From an uncultured Prevotellaceae bacterium (GTDB lineage Bacteria > Bacteroidota > Bacteroidia > Bacteroidales > Muribaculaceae): DNA of 64,000 nucleotides. The stretch lies in assembly GCA_937898675.1 (NCBI GenBank), contig CALEJB010000033.1, positions 1 through 64,000 of the forward strand, written 5' to 3'. Below, in pieces: positions 1 through 6,834 of this stretch (positions are counted from its first letter, which is position 1; the number at the start of each line of letters is the position of its first letter). A program made the position numbers and the translations under genes. A model generated the notes under the pieces. The model saw only the letters and a program-made list of their open reading frames with translations, was not told the origin of the DNA and did not search any database.

Positions 1-6
1 GAACAC

Positions 7-264
7 TCAAAGCAACTTTCTATTTGGGAGTAATCTTATCCCGAACTGGGGTAACTCCTCCTCCTGGACGGCGCGCTGCAGGCACTCGCGGCGGTAGGCG
101 TCGCTGTACAGCTTGCTGCGCCCGCCGGTGAGGCGGCGCAACTCGTTCTCGCCCATGGCAAAGAACTGCTGCTCGCTGCCGACGACGTCAAGAAGCTTGC
201 GGGCCAGGTCCACGCCCATGCCCTGCAGCGAGCCAAAGGCTATGCGGTAGGTTAATTCAGTCAT
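7..264 (-). pseudogene. dprA: DprA-like protein, N-terminal fragment ending at codon 86
   Basis: The 85 residues resemble the N-terminal helical (SAM/HhH-like) region of DprA, the protein that loads RecA on incoming single-stranded DNA: an early 'YRIAFGSLQGMGVDLARKLL' segment and a later 'FGIRLLP' where DprA normally continues into a Tyr-Pro turn and the Rossmann fold. Here a TGA stop follows 'NRKLL', so the whole catalytic and DNA-binding Rossmann domain (about 280 residues) is missing. The last 40 bases are more AT-rich than the preceding coding sequence, which suggests a junction rather than a point mutation. Because it lies at the very edge of the window it could be a true truncation, an insertion boundary or an assembly edge. 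Family assignment rests on short similarity only. Confidence 0.5.
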
Positions 265-339
265 GCGGCTTCAAAGTATTTGGCCTCATCGGGTTGATTC
301 ATGGTCACAAAGGTAGCAAACATTTCCCGAACAAACAAT

Positions 340-371
340 CCTGCCCGCCAGCAAAATGCCAGACGGGCAGG
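340..371 (-). terminator. Hairpin downstream of the rpmB-rpmG-DUF4295 operon
   Basis: Perfect 8-bp inverted repeat CCTGCCCG (340-347) / CGGGCAGG (364-371) with a 16-nt loop. On the minus strand it lies about 60 nt after the DUF4295 stop and is followed by a moderately T-rich stretch, so it probably ends the ribosomal-protein transcript before dprA. Confidence 0.5.
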
Positions 372-429
372 ACGATTATGTTGACGCGCCTTGACCACGG
401 CAGTGCCGCATTGTCAAGAAACGCATTGC

Positions 430-579
430 TTACTTAAGGTAATCCTGAACCTTGTCGTTGGGGACCATGCGCGACTCAAAAACGTAAGCGCCAGTCTTCT
501 CGCTGCGGACCATCTTGATGACTTTGCTCCACGAGCGGCCTTCACCGGTTTGAAGGGTTGCAACTACTTTTTTTGCCAT
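430..579 (-). CDS. DUF4295 family small basic protein
   Basis: A 49-residue protein starting MAKKVVATLQ and ending VQDYLK, rich in Lys/Arg, matching the small DUF4295 family that in Bacteroidota is encoded directly after the L28 and L33 ribosomal protein genes. The length is typical for the family. It starts 32 nt after the rpmG stop and is clearly the third cistron of that operon. Its molecular role is not established; conservation and position suggest a ribosome-associated or translation-linked function, which is inference. The opposite strand carries only a shadow ORF. Confidence 0.9.
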   Translation of the reverse strand: MAKKVVATLQTGEGRSWSKVIKMVRSEKTGAYVFESRMVPNDKVQDYLK

Positions 580-611
580 ATCTTATAAAAATATAAAAGT
601 GTCGGTGTGTA

Positions 612-800
612 TTACTTAATCTCCTTGTGAACGGTAACTCGCTTCAGATAGGGATTGTACTTCTTCAGTTCGAGACGCTCGGTGGTATTCTTGCGGTTCT
701 TGGTCGTGATGTAACGGCTCATTCCGGGAACGCCACTTTCCTTCTGCTCGGTGCACTCGAGAATCACTTGCACGCGGTCGCCTTTTGCTTTCTTTGCCAT
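612..800 (-). CDS. rpmG: 50S ribosomal protein L33
   Basis: A 62-residue protein (MAKKAKGDRVQVILECTEQ at the N-terminus, KKYNPYLKRVTVHKEIK at the end) with the conserved L33 core around 'YITTKNRKNT'. L33 sits in the large ribosomal subunit near the E site. Of the Zn-ribbon cysteines seen in some L33 proteins only one (in 'LECTEQ') is present, so this is the zinc-free form. It lies 18 nt after rpmB and 32 nt before DUF4295, the standard Bacteroidota arrangement, and is transcribed from the promoter upstream of rpmB. Confidence 0.97.
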   Translation of the reverse strand: MAKKAKGDRVQVILECTEQKESGVPGMSRYITTKNRKNTTERLELKKYNPYLKRVTVHKEIK

Positions 801-818
801 AATCGTGTTGCTCCTTTT

Positions 819-1076
819 TTACTTGTTGATGACTTTGATTTCGGTCAGGTGGCCTTCCTCGGCAGCCTTCTTGAGCGCTGCGTCGATACCCATCTTGTTA
901 ATGTTGCGCAAGCCTGCAGCCGAAATGGTCAGGCGCACCCACTGGTCCTGCTCGGGCCAATAGAACTTGCGGTTGAAGACGTTCACGTTGAATTTACGCT
1001 TCGTCCTGCGCTTCGAGTGCGATACATTGTTGCCAGTGATCGCCTTCTTGCCGGTAAGTTGACAAACCTTAGACAT
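819..1076 (-). CDS. rpmB: 50S ribosomal protein L28
   Basis: An 85-residue protein starting MSKVCQLTGKKAITGNNVSH, followed by 'SKRRTKRKFNVNV' and 'RKFYWPEQDQWVRLTISAAG', the diagnostic L28 pattern. It is a component of the large ribosomal subunit. It is the first gene of the rpmB-rpmG-DUF4295 operon and is preceded by an unusually long untranslated leader of about 340 nt. The start is fixed by the family N-terminus. Confidence 0.97.
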   Translation of the reverse strand: MSKVCQLTGKKAITGNNVSHSKRRTKRKFNVNVFNRKFYWPEQDQWVRLTISAAGLRNINKMGIDAALKKAAEEGHLTEIKVINK

Positions 1077-1415
1077 AGTTTCTCTTGTTTTTAGTTATTG
1101 TTAGAAATTATTTTTTACACCTAAATGACCCGCGGGACACGCCTGCCTGTGCACAGAAAAAACACAGGCGCAGCACAATATTCCGGGTGTGGACGCTTCG
1201 TCTGTCGGCCGACGGCGCGCTGGCGTGAGAAGGGCACCAGCACCGATGGCCGCAACAGCGACTGAAGCATCTCGCTCGTTCAAATATCGTCCTACGCTTG
1301 ACTGCCAGGCTTTTAGCATCATAACCGTGGCATCGAAGTTTCAACGATCAAGTGTCACACTCTTGACTTGACTGACGCTTGGGCATCATCGACAGCAAGA
1401 CATGTGCCGCGAAAT
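1077..1415 (-). promoter_or_regulatory. Long 5' leader of rpmB
   Basis: From the predicted start site near 1415 to the rpmB ATG the transcript would carry about 340 nt without a convincing gene; two overlapping reading frames (73 and 78 codons) have no recognisable family. The part nearest rpmB contains a hairpin with arms GCCTGTG/CACAGGC (1142-1166) around a loop holding a T-run. It could be an autogenous control region for L28/L33 or simply a long UTR; no known leader motif was recognised. Confidence 0.35.
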
Positions 1416-1421
1416 CGGGTG

Positions 1422-1452
1422 CAAAGTTACAACGCTTTTTTGAACTACACAA
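1422..1452 (-). promoter_or_regulatory. Bacteroidota-type promoter for rpmB operon
   Basis: Minus-strand TAACTTTG (complement of CAAAGTTA at 1422-1429) matches the -7 consensus TAnnTTTG, with TTG (complement of CAA at 1450-1452) 20 bp upstream. The remaining stretch to 1683 shows no gene or strong structure. Confidence 0.7.
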
Positions 1453-1683
1453 CACATTTTCATCACTTTTTTTGCTTTTGTGCTCATTTTGGCGTGGCCC
1501 TGCGGGACTAATGTTGGGCAGCAAAAAAAATGCGGGGACGCTTTCGGCGGCCGTGGCCCCTACTAACGTCACCGCATCGACAAGTGTTTCGCCTTCAGCA
1601 AGCATGGCTACTCAAGGACGGGCGATGCATCCATGTTCTTCCTTTATATTTCAATTCTATAAGAACTTGTTAGTCAGGCAGAT

Positions 1684-2556
1684 CTAAAGAGCCAAGCGCA
1701 AGCCTATGGCGCCGTCGCGTTCCGCCGGGAGGCTGCTGCTGCGGTACGACACACGGCAACACACGGCGCTACCGCTCCAGCAGCCGCCGCGGTACACGCG
1801 GCGATAGCCCTCTGCACGGCCTGCGGGGTCAGTCTGAGCGGCATCGCTATAGTCATCGTACCAGTCGTTGCACCACTCACACACGTTGCCGCTCATGTCG
1901 TACAGGCCCAACTCGTTGGGGGACAAGACGCCAACGCGAAGAGTCACGTATCCGTTGTTGCCACTATACCACGCCACGGCGTCAATGTCGTTGCTGCCGG
2001 CGTACTTGTAGCCCTGGCTCTTGTTGCCGCCACGGGCGGCAAACTCCCACTGCGCCTCGGTGGGCAGACGGAAGGTCTCGCCCGTCAGCGCGTTCAGTTG
2101 GGCGATAAACTCCTGGCAGTCGTTCCACGACACCCGCTCCACGGGGCGCTTAAGGTCGCCCGTAAAGTCGCTCGGGTTGCTGCCCATCACCGCAAGCCAC
2201 AGTGCCTGCGTCACTTCGGTCTCGCCGATGTAGAAGTCCGATAGCGTCACTTCATGCGTGGGCTTCTCGTCACTATGGATAGCGCTGCCCTGCTCCGCCG
2301 TCGCGCCCATCATGAACGTGCCGCCCTCGACGGGAACCATCGTGAATGATACACCATTGACGGTAAAAGTCTGGGACTCGGTTACAGGCTCGTCGCCCCA
2401 CACGCCATTGAGCAGGTAGTCGATAAGGCTACTAATGTCGGTAGGAGTAACTTGGCCATCATAATTCACGTCACCGCGCAGAATTTCATTGTTCTGGGCC
2501 CAGGCGGGAATTGTGCAACACAGCGCCAGCATCAGCGCAACAATAATATTTTTCAT
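1684..2556 (-). CDS. Secreted SUMF1/FGE-like protein with N-terminal dockerin repeat
   Basis: The protein is 290 residues when started at the ATG at 2556 (MKNIIVALMLALCC), which gives a clear signal peptide ending near AWA. Next comes one dockerin-type EF-hand repeat, 'GDVNYDGQVTPTDISSLIDY' (about residues 27-46), then a formylglycine-generating-enzyme/sulfatase-modifying fold: 'MVPVEGGTFMMGAT', 'EVTQALWLAVMG', 'RLPTEAQWEFAARGG', 'GLYDMSGNVCEWCNDWY' and 'YRRVYRGGCW'. In true FGE two copper-binding cysteines five residues apart near the C-terminus are required; here the segment reads 'GCWSGSAVCCRVSYR' and only one of the pair seems to line up, so formylglycine synthesis is doubtful. A periplasmic or surface sugar- or protein-binding role is as likely. 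It is a single gene with its own promoter. Confidence 0.85.
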   Translation of the reverse strand: MKNIIVALMLALCCTIPAWAQNNEILRGDVNYDGQVTPTDISSLIDYLLNGVWGDEPVTESQTFTVNGVSFTMVPVEGGTFMMGATAEQGSAIHSDEKPTHEVTLSDFYIGETEVTQALWLAVMGSNPSDFTGDLKRPVERVSWNDCQEFIAQLNALTGETFRLPTEAQWEFAARGGNKSQGYKYAGSNDIDAVAWYSGNNGYVTLRVGVLSPNELGLYDMSGNVCEWCNDWYDDYSDAAQTDPAGRAEGYRRVYRGGCWSGSAVCCRVSYRSSSLPAERDGAIGLRLAL

Positions 2557-2745
2557 TATAAATTTTGGTTTTGTGCCCTGCAAGCAGGACGGGGTTATAA
2601 TTAACGTGAAACAAAATGAAATCTTCCAGATGTCTCTTAGTGTGCGATATTTTGGTTATCAACAGTTTGCGATTCAAACAGCAGAATCGGTTGATTGGTG
2701 CCCGCCGCCCCTAACAGGCAACAGGCTCTGACCAAAAAACATCTG

Positions 2746-2777
2746 CAAAGTTAGACAACAATTCTGAAAACAACAAA
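2746..2777 (-). promoter_or_regulatory. Promoter for the SUMF1-like gene
   Basis: Minus-strand TAACTTTG (complement of 2746-2753) with TTTG (complement of 2774-2777) 20 bp upstream. It implies a leader of about 185 nt before the ATG at 2556. Confidence 0.65.
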
Positions 2778-3000
2778 TTCGGGGAAAAAATTGCATGCAG
2801 TGCGCTCTTTGGGGGTGGTTTAGGGTGGCTGGTGATTGGATGCTAAAACATCGGCGCAACGGGGGAGACGGGGTGCCAGCGCATATTCATTTTGGGCATT
2901 GCCAGGCTGGCGATTTTTGTTGAAAACCCTACCGAAAATAGTAAAAATTGCGCCATTTACAAAATCAAATAATTTTTTTTTGAAAATTTCATCATTTTGT
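2778..3000. other. Intergenic stretch without a recognisable gene
   Basis: AT-rich spacer between the divergent promoters at 2746-2777 and 3001-3031. Short reading frames cross it on both strands, but none has a start context, a family match or coding-like composition. A weak 6-bp inverted repeat GCCAGC/GCTGGC (2876-2916) precedes a T-run. Confidence 0.5.
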
Positions 3001-3031
3001 TTTGTAAATCCAAAATATGTGATTACCTTTG
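3001..3031 (+). promoter_or_regulatory. Promoter of candidate sRNA
   Basis: TTTG at 3001-3004, a 19-bp spacer and TACCTTTG at 3024-3031 make a near-perfect Bacteroidota housekeeping promoter. No ORF starts within 200 nt, but a terminator follows at 3151. Confidence 0.7.
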
Positions 3032-3037
3032 TGCACT

Positions 3038-3178
3038 CAAGCAAATTCATGAGCTAAATCATGAGCTATGGAATAATAAATTGTCAAAGCAAGCCGGGAG
3101 GCCGCTGACAACTTTAAGTGCTTAGTAATGGTTTGTTTTACAGAACGATAACCCGAGCAAAAGACTCGGGTTTTTCGT
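3038..3178 (+). ncRNA. Candidate small RNA of about 140 nt, unassigned
   Basis: The stretch runs from the predicted start site of a strong promoter to an intrinsic terminator. It can fold into three stems: 3046-3073 (TTCAT-AGCT arms with two single-base bulges around an AAATCATG loop), 3078-3115 (AAATTGTCA pairing with TGACAACTTT with one bulged C, enclosing GCC-GGGA-GGC), and the terminator at 3151-3171. No tRNA, tmRNA, 6S, SRP or riboswitch consensus was recognised. cinA downstream has its own -7 box at 3220-3227, so this looks like a free RNA, although a leader attenuating cinA is possible. Confidence 0.5.
3151..3176 (+). terminator. Intrinsic terminator of candidate sRNA
   Basis: ACCCGAG (3151-3157) pairs with CTCGGGT (3165-3171) around a 7-nt loop and is followed by a run of T. 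Confidence 0.85.
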
Positions 3179-3219
3179 TTTATGTACACCGGCAGTCGCC
3201 ATAATTCCCAAAATTGCAT

Positions 3220-3227
3220 TACCTTTG
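3220..3227 (+). promoter_or_regulatory. -7 box of cinA
   Basis: TACCTTTG about 54 nt before the cinA ATG. No good TTG/TTTG is found 20 bp upstream, so the promoter is less certain than its neighbour. A 5-bp inverted repeat GCATT/AATGC flanks the box. Confidence 0.5.
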
Positions 3228-3280
3228 CCCAGTCGAATGCAGATTACACATTAAATATATATATATAGTAAACACTCATC

Positions 3281-4519
3281 ATGAAATACAGTATCATTGC
3301 CATTGGGGATGAATTGCTTATCGGACAGGTCACCGACACCAACTCGGGCTGGATTGCGCGCCACATGACGCCGCTCGGCTGGGATGTGTTGACGGTGCAG
3401 GTCGTGCCCGACGACGCGAGCCAAATCACACTTGCCATCGACCGCGCCATGGAGCAGACCGATGTGGTGCTCATGACCGGCGGCCTGGGTCCCACCAAGG
3501 ACGACATCACCAAGCCGACGCTGTGCCGCTACTTTGGCGGCGAGATGGTGTGGAACGACGAGGTGGAACGCAATGTGGCGGCCATGGCCCGCCAACGCGG
3601 CTTCGCCCTCAACGAGTACACCCGCCAGCAGGCACTGGTGCCCTCGTCGTGCCGCGTCATCCAAAACGAAGTGGGCACGGCGCCGCTCATGTGGTTTGAG
3701 CGCGACGGCAAGGTGCTGGTGAGCATGCCCGGTGTGCCCTTTGAACTGCAGGCCATGATGGAGCGCGCCGTCATTCCGCAACTGCTGTCCCGCTTCAACG
3801 ACGGCGAGGACATCGAGTTCCGCACGATGGTCGTCACCGGCATCATCGAGTCGGCGCTGGCGATGCAGTTAGATGAGTTCGAGCGCGCTATGCCCGGCAA
3901 CATTCACCTGGCCTACCTACCCGAGGGCGGCATCATCCGCCTGCGGCTGAGCGGTTCATCGACCGACGCGGCCACGCTCAATGCCGACATGCAGCGCCTG
4001 ACGCAGCAGTTGCACGACATGCTGGGAGGCCACATCATCGCCGACGGCGACAAGCAGCTGCCCGAAATCCTGGGCGAGCACCTGAGGGACAAAGGCCTGA
4101 CGCTGGCGACCGCCGAGAGTTGCACCGGCGGCAACATCGCCCACCAGATCACGAGCATCGCGGGCAGCAGCGACTATTTCAAGGGCAGCGTGGTGAGTTA
4201 TGCCAACGAGGTCAAAATCCGCCAACTCGGCGTCAGCGAGGAGGACATTTCCGCCCACGGGGTGGTGAGCGAGCCTGTTGTGCGCCAGATGGCTGAAGGC
4301 GTGTGCCGCCTGCTGGGCACCGACTGCGCCATTGCCACCAGCGGCATCGCGGGCCCCGGAGGCGCCGTCCCCGGCAAGCCCTTGGGCACCGTGTGGATGG
4401 CGGCCAAGTGCGGCGACCGCACAGTGGCCCAAGTCAAGCGTCTGCCGGGCGACCGCAGCCGCGTCATCGCCCGCGCCACCACCGAGGCCCAACTGCTGTT
4501 GCTCGGCCTACTGCAATAA
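3281..4519 (+). CDS. cinA: CinA family protein (nicotinamide-nucleotide amidohydrolase)
   Basis: A 412-residue two-domain protein of usual length. The N-terminal molybdopterin-binding-like fold (about residues 1-170) has 'GDELLIGQVTDTNSGWIA' and 'MTGGLGPTKDDITKPT'. The C-terminal PncC amidase domain (about 250-412) has 'LATAESCTGGNIA' and 'SGIAGPGGA'. PncC deamidates nicotinamide mononucleotide to nicotinate mononucleotide in NAD recycling, and the N-domain can hydrolyse ADP-ribose-type compounds. It is cytoplasmic. A secreted protein of unknown function follows after 36 nt on the same strand. Confidence 0.95.
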   Translation: MKYSIIAIGDELLIGQVTDTNSGWIARHMTPLGWDVLTVQVVPDDASQITLAIDRAMEQTDVVLMTGGLGPTKDDITKPTLCRYFGGEMVWNDEVERNVAAMARQRGFALNEYTRQQALVPSSCRVIQNEVGTAPLMWFERDGKVLVSMPGVPFELQAMMERAVIPQLLSRFNDGEDIEFRTMVVTGIIESALAMQLDEFERAMPGNIHLAYLPEGGIIRLRLSGSSTDAATLNADMQRLTQQLHDMLGGHIIADGDKQLPEILGEHLRDKGLTLATAESCTGGNIAHQITSIAGSSDYFKGSVVSYANEVKIRQLGVSEEDISAHGVVSEPVVRQMAEGVCRLLGTDCAIATSGIAGPGGAVPGKPLGTVWMAAKCGDRTVAQVKRLPGDRSRVIARATTEAQLLLLGLLQ

Positions 4520-4555
4520 TGTGACACCGACAGCCGTTTGATAATAAAAGACATC

Positions 4556-5416
4556 ATGAAGTTGCGCCGTTTCATATTGCTGCTGCTCGTTGCGCTCATC
4601 GCTGCCCCCGCCGTGACGGCTGCCATCGTGCCCGACGACGAGGAGTATGACGTGAGCATCCGCAAGGGCATACGCCGCCTGCACCCCGAGCGTGAACAAC
4701 TCAAGGCCCAAAAACTCCTGCAGGAACAGATGTCGCGCAAAGCCACGCCCAAGGAAGACCCCTGGGACACGGCTGGCGAGGCGTGGGGCACGGTGGACTA
4801 TGTGCCCGAGACCGTCAAGGACAGCACGGCCGCCGAGGGGTGCCGCCTGGGCAACAGCGACCGCACCGAACTCGACCGCTTGATTAACACCGACTACTCC
4901 ATCAAGGAATATGGCATGGGCATACGCCGCATGACCTGGCACGACGAGCCCGTCACCGACACCCGCGAGCGCCTGCTGCCCTACTTCGCCGTGACCGACA
5001 GCGGCGAATACCGCTCCAAGTACGTCAGTCTGGACACGGCGAGCAACGAGGTTTACTTTGCCTTTGCCATGCGCGACAGTGTTGCCGGCCCGCTGCGCCT
5101 GTGCGTGCAGTACTGCGCCGACGACCCGCTCATCTATGACCAGATCACATTCACCATCGACGACTTTGACTACATCTTCTACCCCGCGCCGCACCCCAGC
5201 GGCCAGCGACGCGACGGCATTTACTGGGAGGCCAGCGACGACGTGCTGCAGACGGGCTACAAGGACCTCGTCTATGCCCTCGCCCACAGCCATTGGGTTA
5301 TCATGAAACTGCAGAGCACGCGCGGCATCAACCATGTGAAAATGCTCAACGACGGCCAGCGCCAAGACTTTGCCAACACGCTTGCGCTCTACCGTCTGAT
5401 GGGCGGCACCCTGTGA
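4556..5416 (+). CDS. Secreted protein of unknown function
   Basis: The protein has 286 residues and starts at the ATG at 4556; an upstream in-frame TTG at 4538 is less likely because MKLRRFILLLLVALIAAP gives a clean signal peptide directly. The mature part starts with a charged segment (DDEEYDVSIRKGIRRLHPER), then a mixed alpha/beta region with 'EYGMGIRRMTWHDEP' and 'YFAVTDSGEYRSKYVSLDT', and ends with 'MKLQSTRGINHVKMLNDGQ'. No family was recognised. It lies 36 nt after cinA and is probably co-transcribed, but a link in function to CinA is not evident. Periplasmic or surface location is inferred from the signal peptide. Confidence 0.8.
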   Translation: MKLRRFILLLLVALIAAPAVTAAIVPDDEEYDVSIRKGIRRLHPEREQLKAQKLLQEQMSRKATPKEDPWDTAGEAWGTVDYVPETVKDSTAAEGCRLGNSDRTELDRLINTDYSIKEYGMGIRRMTWHDEPVTDTRERLLPYFAVTDSGEYRSKYVSLDTASNEVYFAFAMRDSVAGPLRLCVQYCADDPLIYDQITFTIDDFDYIFYPAPHPSGQRRDGIYWEASDDVLQTGYKDLVYALAHSHWVIMKLQSTRGINHVKMLNDGQRQDFANTLALYRLMGGTL

Positions 5417-5427
5417 GCATCCCCTTT

Positions 5428-5458
5428 TTTGCCAATCAGAAAATTTGACATACCTTTG
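5428..5458 (+). promoter_or_regulatory. Promoter for winged-helix protein
   Basis: TTTG (5428-5431), a 19-bp spacer and TACCTTTG (5451-5458), giving a leader of about 38 nt. Confidence 0.75.
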
Positions 5459-5502
5459 TGGCGGTTTTTAGATTAAAGATTGCATTTTTAATAGGTAAAA
5501 TT

Positions 5503-5706
5503 ATGAACGTAGCAAGTATTGGTACCTGGGCAGGCCTGGTGTGGAATGCCCTCAACGATGCCCAAAAGGGTCTTACCCTGAAAGAACTGCGCAAAGCAAC
5601 AAAACTCAAGGTCAACGAGCTGCATGCAGCCCTGGGCTGGCTCGCCAAGGAAGGCAAGCTCAACTTTGACGAGACCGAGGCCGACATTGTTGTGTCGCTT
5701 CGCTAA
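5503..5706 (+). CDS. Winged-helix domain protein (DUF2582-like)
   Basis: A 67-residue protein starting MNVASIGTWAGLVWNALN, then 'LTLKELRKATKLKVNELHAA' (helix-turn-helix) and 'LGWLAKEGKLNFDETEADI' (wing). This is the compact winged-helix family of Bacteroidota annotated as DUF2582. The start at 5503 is chosen over an upstream in-frame ATG at 5458 because that codon overlaps the -7 box and would lie upstream of the transcription start. It is monocistronic and closed by a strong hairpin. It may bind DNA or act as a protein-interaction module; no target is known. Confidence 0.88.
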   Translation: MNVASIGTWAGLVWNALNDAQKGLTLKELRKATKLKVNELHAALGWLAKEGKLNFDETEADIVVSLR

Positions 5707-5729
5707 TCGAGATTTCAACCCCGTTAAAG

Positions 5730-5767
5730 CAACGATGGCGCGGAAACATGCTTCCGTGCCATCGTTG
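5730..5767 (+). terminator. Strong hairpin between winged-helix gene and tsaD
   Basis: A 16-bp stem (5730-5745 with 5752-5767, one G-T pair) around a 6-nt loop, followed by GTGTTTTAT. It lies between convergent genes and may serve both strands. Confidence 0.8.
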
Positions 5768-5786
5768 TGTTTTATGCCCGCCGCGT

Positions 5787-6803
5787 TCATATCACCACGC
5801 GCTGGAAGGGCGGTGCAGTGATGTCACAAAACTGCTTGTCCAAATACTTGAAGTGGCCGGCAATGGCAATCATCGCGGCATTGTCGGTGGTGAACAGGCG
5901 CTTGGGAATGAACGCCTTGAGGCGATGGCGGCGCGCGTAGTCCTCGACGGCGGCGCGCATGCCGCTGTTGGCCGACACCCCGCCGCCAATGGCGATGGTG
6001 GTGATGCCCGTGTCCTTGATGGCGCGCGAGAACTTGTCCATCAGTATTTCGATGATGGTGCGCTGCAGCGATGCGGCCAAGTCGGCGCGGTTCTGCTCGA
6101 TGAACTGGGGGTTGGCCTTGAGGTTGTCGCGCAAGGTGTAGAGGAACGACGTCTTGAGTCCGCTGAAACTGTAATTGTAGCCGTCGACATGCGGCTTGGC
6201 GAACTTGAACGCCTTGTCGTTGCCCTCGGCAGCCAGGCGGTCAATCACGGGCCCTCCGGGATAAGGCAGGCCCATCACCTTGGCACACTTGTCAAACGCC
6301 TCGCCGGCGGCATCGTCGATGGTCTGGCCCAGCACCTCCATGTCGGCGGGCGAGTTTACCTTGATAATCTGCGAGTTGCCGCCGCTGATGAGCAGGCACA
6401 GATAGGGGAACTCGGGCACGACGGTGCCAGCATCCTCCTTGACAAAGTGGGACAGCACATGGCCGTGCAGGTGGTTCACATCGACCAGCGGGATGTCGAG
6501 CGCAAGGGCCAGCCCCTTGGCAAACGAGGTGCCCACATGCAGCGAGCCGGGCAATCCCGGGCCGCGCGTGAAGGCGATGGCGTCGATGTCGCGGCGGTCG
6601 ATGCCGGCCTGACGGATGGCCTCGCTCACAACGGGGACAATGTTTTGCTGATGGGCGCGGGACGCCAATTCGGGCACAACGCCGCCGTAGGCCTCATGCA
6701 CCCTTTGGCTGGCGATGACATTGCTCAGCAGCACGGTGTCGCGCACCACAGCCGCCGACGTGTCGTCGCATGAAGATTCTATGCCTAATATCGTTACACT
6801 CAT
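5787..6803 (-). CDS. tsaD: tRNA N6-adenosine threonylcarbamoyltransferase
   Basis: A 338-residue protein of usual length with the Kae1/TsaD signature: 'MSVTILGIESSCDDTSAAVV', 'VVPELASRAHQQNIVP', the metal-binding 'VNHLHGHVLSHF', 'LISGGNSQI' and 'GGGVSANSGMR'. With TsaB/TsaE it transfers threonylcarbamoyl to A37 of ANN-decoding tRNAs; cytoplasmic and essential in most bacteria. It is the last gene of the reverse-strand series tamB-DUF4421-TonB_C-WG-tsaD. The 31-nt gap to the WG gene is filled almost entirely by a heptanucleotide repeat that abuts the ATG. Confidence 0.97.
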   Translation of the reverse strand: MSVTILGIESSCDDTSAAVVRDTVLLSNVIASQRVHEAYGGVVPELASRAHQQNIVPVVSEAIRQAGIDRRDIDAIAFTRGPGLPGSLHVGTSFAKGLALALDIPLVDVNHLHGHVLSHFVKEDAGTVVPEFPYLCLLISGGNSQIIKVNSPADMEVLGQTIDDAAGEAFDKCAKVMGLPYPGGPVIDRLAAEGNDKAFKFAKPHVDGYNYSFSGLKTSFLYTLRDNLKANPQFIEQNRADLAASLQRTIIEILMDKFSRAIKDTGITTIAIGGGVSANSGMRAAVEDYARRHRLKAFIPKRLFTTDNAAMIAIAGHFKYLDKQFCDITAPPFQRVVI

Positions 6804-6829
6804 TAGAGTTAGGAGTTAGAAGTTAGGTG
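6804..6829 (-). repeat. Heptanucleotide stop element, copy 1 (abuts tsaD ATG)
   Basis: On the minus strand three CTAACTT/CTAACTC units lead into CTCTAATG, the last three bases being the tsaD start codon. TAA recurs every 7 nt and closes all three frames just upstream of tsaD. Same family as copies near 14565, 15942, 17269, 17962, 18491, 42577 and 51557. Confidence 0.8.
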
Positions 6830-6834
6830 TTGTT

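Noticed and set aside
1101..1344. Reading frames of 73 and 78 codons upstream of rpmB
   Set aside because: They overlap each other in different frames, have no family match and lie in the rpmB leader; treated as non-coding.
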